Origin: Rhodocollybia butyracea
Lineage: Eukaryota; Basidiomycota; Agaricomycetes; Agaricales; Omphalotaceae
Direction of reading: 5' to 3'
Assembly (NCBI GenBank): GCA_015501585.1
Contig: JADNRY010000145.1
Coordinates: 62,001-126,000, forward strand
DNA: 64,000 nucleotides
A model generated the notes under the pieces. It searched no databases and had not been told where the DNA came from. It worked only from the letters and a program-made list of their open reading frames with translations. Below, piece by piece: positions 59,673-64,000 of the stretch (positions are counted from its first letter, which is position 1; every line of letters begins with the position of its first letter). Both the position numbers and the translations under genes were made by a program.

Positions 59673-60320
59673 TACAGTAGTTCTGAAGCAGCTATGTATC
59701 GATGGCTTCAGAAATTTACTAACATCAGGAGCTTTGCCTGCTGCTAACATATTGGCAGGAGTACAGTCTAGGATGTAATATGTATTCCCAGTACTGCAGT
59801 GCAATATAAAGAATTGTTATTTGGTTTCTAAGTCGCTGTGTTGTAAAATATTAGAGAATGCCTGTTTCTGTATATTGACAGACCCCTTAACAGAGGTTTG
59901 ATCGTCCCAACAGTCTACAAAAGTGACCGTTGGACTCCAGTGTCCACCAAGGTTGTCTGTCCAGTGAGTGCCTTGTTAGTGTTTAAGTATTGTGACTTCA
60001 CAGCCTGAGCCGTTAGGTCCCATGTAATTGTAGTATGTGACCCTCCGGTGAGGGCACTAATCACTGATCCTATATGTACAAATACAATTGCATAATGTAT
60101 GGTTTAGGAGGGCAGATGCATCTATTTTCATCAGTAGTAGGGCATATATAAGACCATCAAGCTAAGCCTCTTACATATGCCAGGGAGATATATAAGAAAT
60201 ATATTATATTCAACTGTGAAGTTCAAGAGCCAGGACAGTCAAGTTTCAGTTGAACCTTTTCTTTTGTAGTTTACTTTGAGTTTATCTTTTGACAGAGGTG
60301 ACCCGTGGCTAGGGTAACTA

Positions 60321-60480
60321 CAGTATTATAGCTTGATTATAGCAGATTGTCCCAAGAATATGAGAACCAAGATGAGAACCATTCAGTAATAAGTATTGAT
60401 AGTGTATGTACAAACAAACAGTATTATAGCAGTTTGTCCTGAAAATATGAGAACTGTTCAGTAATATTGATAGTGTATCA
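60321..60480. repeat. Two-copy tandem repeat
   Basis: CAGTATTATAGC ... TTGATAGTGTAT occurs twice in a row (60321-60407 and 60419-60480), the second copy being shorter. Confidence 0.7.
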
Positions 60481-60482
60481 TT

Positions 60483-60635
60483 GGGTGAGCGAAGCGAAAC
60501 CCATCGATGGAGCGTGCCGCTGTGAACGAGCGCAGCCATAATGAACTGAGGTCGAACTGCTTTGACCGGCCAAAGCGAGGGTAAGCGCCCGAGCCGTCTG
60601 TTGACACACAGGACTTATATTACTTCGCTCACCCA
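60483..60635. repeat. Short inverted-repeat element, 153 bases
   Basis: It starts GGGTGAGCGAAG and ends CTTCGCTCACCC. No clear target duplication is seen, so it may be a small MITE or a plain inverted repeat. It is more GC-rich than its surroundings. Confidence 0.45.
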
Positions 60636-61265
60636 CTCTGCATTACATGGAGCCACAGGCTCGTGATGCAAAATTCATATTATATGTACAGACTGCCCAT
60701 GCAATGATAAGTTCTTCGATACATGTTGCTGTCATCTGACTTTCAACTGCAATTTGACTGAAATCTTGGAATTTCTGATTGGTGGGATTGCGGAAAGTTT
60801 CAGCATAAGAGTTAACGGCGTTGGTAATTTACCAAAGTATACCTAAGGGTGTCTCAGAGAACGGATGGGTTGCCAGAGGCGAACAGATCTAGAGAGATAT
60901 GTGTAGGAAGCGGCGGGCCGGAAACGAGCCATCGATAGGCACGTGAGATCTTGATTGGAAAATTTTACTTTTAGAATGAGTGGTTGTTCAACGTAGTGCT
61001 AACGGGTGAGACAGCAGCATAGCAGAACAGACAGGAGATTTCTTGGGTAGGATGGATAATCTTTCAGTATTCAACGAATACTAAGTAATATGTAACGAGA
61101 ATTTTGTATCATAATGATATAACCCGTGCAGAAACACGAGCAGAATACGCCTGTTTTACAGGACTTTTATATTTTTGGCTTTGCGCAAGGAGCTAGGCCT
61201 ATTTTTGTTGCTCTCAGAGCTATGACCGTACCGTTTTCACTCGTTTTCTTCGAGGTTAACGTCGT

Positions 61266-61828
61266 TTAGGGTTTGGCGCTTATTTGATGGTGGTGGTCAA
61301 GAGGGAATACATCATCAATGCAAGCGTAAGATGAACATCGATGAACATTGATAACGGATGATCGATGATCAATGAATTGAAAGCGCAAGCGAGGAACGGA
61401 AGTGAGGGACTCAGACGTGGTACAATGAAAATGAGGTGAGCCGAAAATGAGAGCAAGAACGATCGAATACCAAAAAAAAGCAAAGCAAGTGGAAGTGGAA
61501 CTTACTGGACTCATCGTTGTTGCCTCTTTCACACCCCATAACGAAATTTTCGCTACCTTTCTCCAGGTCCTTCCAGCGCTTCCTGCATAAGCACCAGCCT
61601 CTGATTTGCACTGACTTTCAAGGCATCCCAAGAGGCAACAGAACACACCAGAATCGGAATCATGGTGTGACCCCGCTTGGTAATCCACTCCGTAGCTTTG
61701 GAAGGAGTGCCAGTGTACGTTGCAAGCGTGACTGTGGTTCTCGAGATAGGCAGCGTGCGGTGTATTATCTAGCGGGCAGAAGAGGTGCTGAGCTTGTCGT
61801 CGGGAAAATTGGGTCTGTGCAACGATAG
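61266..61828 (-). pseudogene. Third copy of the unrecognised exon cassette
   Basis: This is the continuation of the unit-2 duplication (matches about 31313-31798). On the minus strand one frame reads TTVTLATYTGTPSKATEWIT followed by MIPILVCSVASWDALKVSA, less damaged than the unit-1 copy. A donor-like GTAAGTTCCAC follows. No domain is recognised. Confidence 0.35.
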
Positions 61829-62155
61829 CTGAGACTTGAGAGCTTGAGCTTGAGGCCCAGTGAAAACCCGGGCATCCAGGGTCAAGCCAAATCGAGCGAG
61901 ATCATTCTCACGTCTAGCTGTATCGGGCCATATCAGCCGTATCTTTTCAACCGCTAAATACTTCTTTGCTACTTCGACGTCTTTCACCAAGTCCCGACAA
62001 CTTTTCCAAGCTATATCGAGCCATCTCGGGCTAAACGGGCCAGCACACGTCTAGTTAATTATGTTGAATTCAATAAACTCTTTTCACTTGAACTTGTCGT
62101 GAATTTTGCAGCATTTTTGCTCAACTCTCGTCTACTGCATAGCTTCTAGCCTCTC
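61829..62155. other. Spacer before the CACTA transposase gene
   Basis: I see no gene. The duplication ends at 61828. No CACTA terminal motif was found here. Confidence 0.4.
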
Positions 62156-64000
62156 ATGGCAAAAGGAAAAGAGAGACAATACTACTGTGACTGCCCAAGG
62201 TACTGTAAATTTGTTACACCAGTTTCAAAGACAACATACTACAAACATGCCCCATTCCGAGACGGTAGTTCAACGGCACCAGGACCTTCACGAAAGCGCC
62301 ACGCAGATGATACAGGATATTTGGGTCGAGGAAAACGCTCTAAAGTAACGGAAGAACAAAGAATAGATGAGTTTCAGGTGAGTTTCTGACTAGTTTGTAC
62401 CGTATTGTCACTAATTGCATTATAACTCTCTTACTTCTTAGAATCAGACTTGTAATGACAGCCCACCGCCTCGTGAAGATGAATTCCGCCAACAGACTCC
62501 AACGGATCGTGAAGACGAATTTCGTCAACAGACTCCGCCGCGTCAGGAAGATGAATTCGAGCCGCAGACTCCACTACGCCGTGAAGATGAATTTCGTGAG
62601 CGAACTCCCGAAGACGAGTTTCGTGGACAACATCCACCACTTCATAATGAAGAACAGATGCGATGTGTCCCCGAGATACCGCCTATGCCTTTGCACGAGA
62701 CTGTTGAAGATATCAGGATTGCTCAGCAGTATATCAACACCCTACGTGCTGCATCGCTCAAAAATGGTGACCTCGATGAAGCTACCCTCGATCTGCTATC
62801 CCATCCTATCCAAGAACCGTTTGTACTTGGAGAAACTGATGATAACAAGGACCTGTTCCTGTCTATGGAGCTATTCCTTGGTCTGATCAACGGATCGCAG
62901 GATGAGTATACTGCTGCAGCTACAGCCTGTAAGCGCAGGTGTCCTGAAGTGAATCCACTGTCGTACGAGCGTGTTCGAAAGCGGGTACTCGAGATTAGCG
63001 GTGTGCGTCCCATCGTAAACGACATGTGTCCAAACTCGTGCATGGCATACACCGGTCCTTTCGCTGAACACAATTCTTGAATAAAATGTGGGGAATCTCG
63101 ATACTGGCCTGGAACCGAGATACGACGGCAGGAGTTTCATACTCTCCCTATTGCTCCCTACATTCTACCGTGATCCGAAGACAGCAGAACTTATGGATAT
63201 CTAGGGGAGCGACTCGAGAAACTTTCCGTTCAGGTTCAAGGAGGTCAGCCGATTGAGGAGTTCGATGATATCTGTTGTGGGAACAATGTTCTGAAAGCTT
63301 TTGACGAGGGAAGATTGAAGAAAGATGATGTTGTTCTCATGATCTCGATGGATGGCGCGCAGCTGTACAAAATGAAGGGGTCGGATTGCTGGTTCTACAT
63401 GTGGATTCTCGTTGGGCTTTCACCCGATCGGAGGTACAAGAAAAAGTATGCATTCCCTGGTGGTCTTATTCCAGGACCGAACGCTCCAAAAGTACATGAG
63501 TCTTTTCTGTTTACTGGTCTTCACCACGTCTCGGCATCTTCTCATATGGAATGCATATTCCAACATACTCCATTACTCGCGACTCTTCATTGTGCTCGCC
63601 ACTGCTGATTACCCTGGGATGACTACGTTCACTGGCGGTGTGGGACATACAGGAAAGAACGGTTGCCGTCTTTGGTGTAAACAACCTGGTAGACACAAGC
63701 CGGGAAGCGGTTGCTACTTTCCTGTGATGTTCAAGCCAGACAACTACGCTGTTGCAGGCTGTGACTTCGAGGATATTGATCCGACAAAAGTCCACCCCAT
63801 TAACTCCCAAAGGTATCTTGACGATCTCAATACTGTCCTTGCCTCCGGAATCCCACCCAGTTCAAGAAGAATCGTAAAGAGACTGGAATATCAAAGCCTA
63901 GTATCTTCCTCGGCCTACATCCCGACACTATCCTTGGTGTTCCGGATATGTTTCCAAGTGATATCATGCATGCGATTTTGAATCTTGCTGAGGCTCTCAT
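62156..64000 (+). pseudogene. CACTA (En/Spm) Tnp2-type transposase, decayed, runs off the right edge
   Basis: Exon 1 (62156-62377) has the N-terminal Cys motif QYYCDCPRYCKFVTPVS, HAPFRD and a basic KRSK patch; a 64-base intron (62378-62441) follows. Exon 2 opens with five copies of a 12-residue repeat (EDEFRQQTP type) and continues to AYTGPFAEHNS. A stop at 63078-63080 precedes KCGESRYWPGTEIRRQEF, a further frameshift lies near 63165, and the catalytic region reads VVLMISMDGAQLYKMKGSDC, YKKKYAFPGGLIPGPN, then after another shift near 63540 NAYSNILHYSRLFIVLATAD, GGVGHTGKNGCRLWCKQPGR and, at the edge, SKPSIFLGLHPDTILGVPD. The order matches Tnp2-family transposases of agaricomycetes. It needs at least three frame corrections, so this copy is inactive. 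Confidence 0.85.

Larger units (their letters stand above)
58858..61318. other. Unit-2-specific insertion, mostly noncoding
   Basis: About 2.46 kb interrupts the duplicated block; unit 1 is continuous here (31320). It starts at a GGAA-rich microsatellite (58858-58886). A MITE, a two-copy tandem repeat and a small inverted-repeat element lie inside and are listed separately. TATA-like CATATATAAG occurs at about 60143. No gene is recognised. Confidence 0.55.

Noticed and set aside
59839..60320. Possible LTR with TATA-like CATATATAAG
   Set aside because: Neither end nor a target duplication could be fixed; it is left as part of the unit-2 insertion.

Overview
The window looks like an accessory, transposon-rich piece of an agaricomycete (mushroom-forming basidiomycete) genome. 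The evidence is many introns of about 45-65 bases with GT..AG ends, a coiled-coil/F-box/leucine-rich protein of the agaric type, a secreted sedolisin (S53) protease, NACHT-WD40 genes with nearly identical WD40 repeats, and a mobile-element set (Ngaro-type tyrosine-recombinase retroelement, KDZ, CACTA, hAT MITEs, gypsy gag remnants) typical of these fungi. Everything was read by eye; exon models come from matching translated blocks to splice sites.

Region 1 (1-11.4 kb) is ordinary gene space: a multi-pass membrane protein on the minus strand (1153-2637), an F-box protein (4141-5808), an intact 20-exon aldehyde dehydrogenase on the minus strand (6069-8660) and a 701-residue disordered, probably nuclear protein on the minus strand (9119-11390).

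Region 2 (12.0-61.8 kb) is a tandem segmental duplication. Unit 1 runs S53 protease gene (12.0-15.6 kb), a hAT-type MITE, then a NACHT-WD40 gene with its flanks (25.3-31.8 kb). Unit 2 repeats this order: S53 copy 2 (32.0-35.8 kb), hAT copy (51.6-52.2 kb), NACHT-WD40 copy 2 (52.2-58.9 kb, continuing at 61.3-61.8 kb). Copy 1 of each gene looks usable. Copy 2 of the protease has a 10-base deletion and a solo LTR. Copy 2 of the NACHT gene carries many one-base indels. Later insertions date the history: the hAT in unit 1 has been hit by another MITE, a complete Ngaro retroelement (16353-23923) and a solo LTR, none of which is in the hAT copy at 51.6 kb. That copy therefore serves as an empty site. 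Unit 2 was split at 35.85-51.05 kb by gypsy gag remnants in opposite orientation around a decayed KDZ block that carries a TET/JBP-like dioxygenase gene, a KDZ transposase remnant and two divergent uncharacterised genes.

Region 3 (61.8-64 kb) is the start of a decayed CACTA (Tnp2-type) transposase gene that runs off the right edge.

How the genes may fit together: the duplicated pair of a secreted acid protease and an innate-immunity-like NLR is the cellular core of the locus. The NLR repeat number and its variable repeat positions differ between copies, as expected for fungal non-self recognition receptors. The remainder is transposon stratigraphy, with likely CpG-type C-to-T decay.
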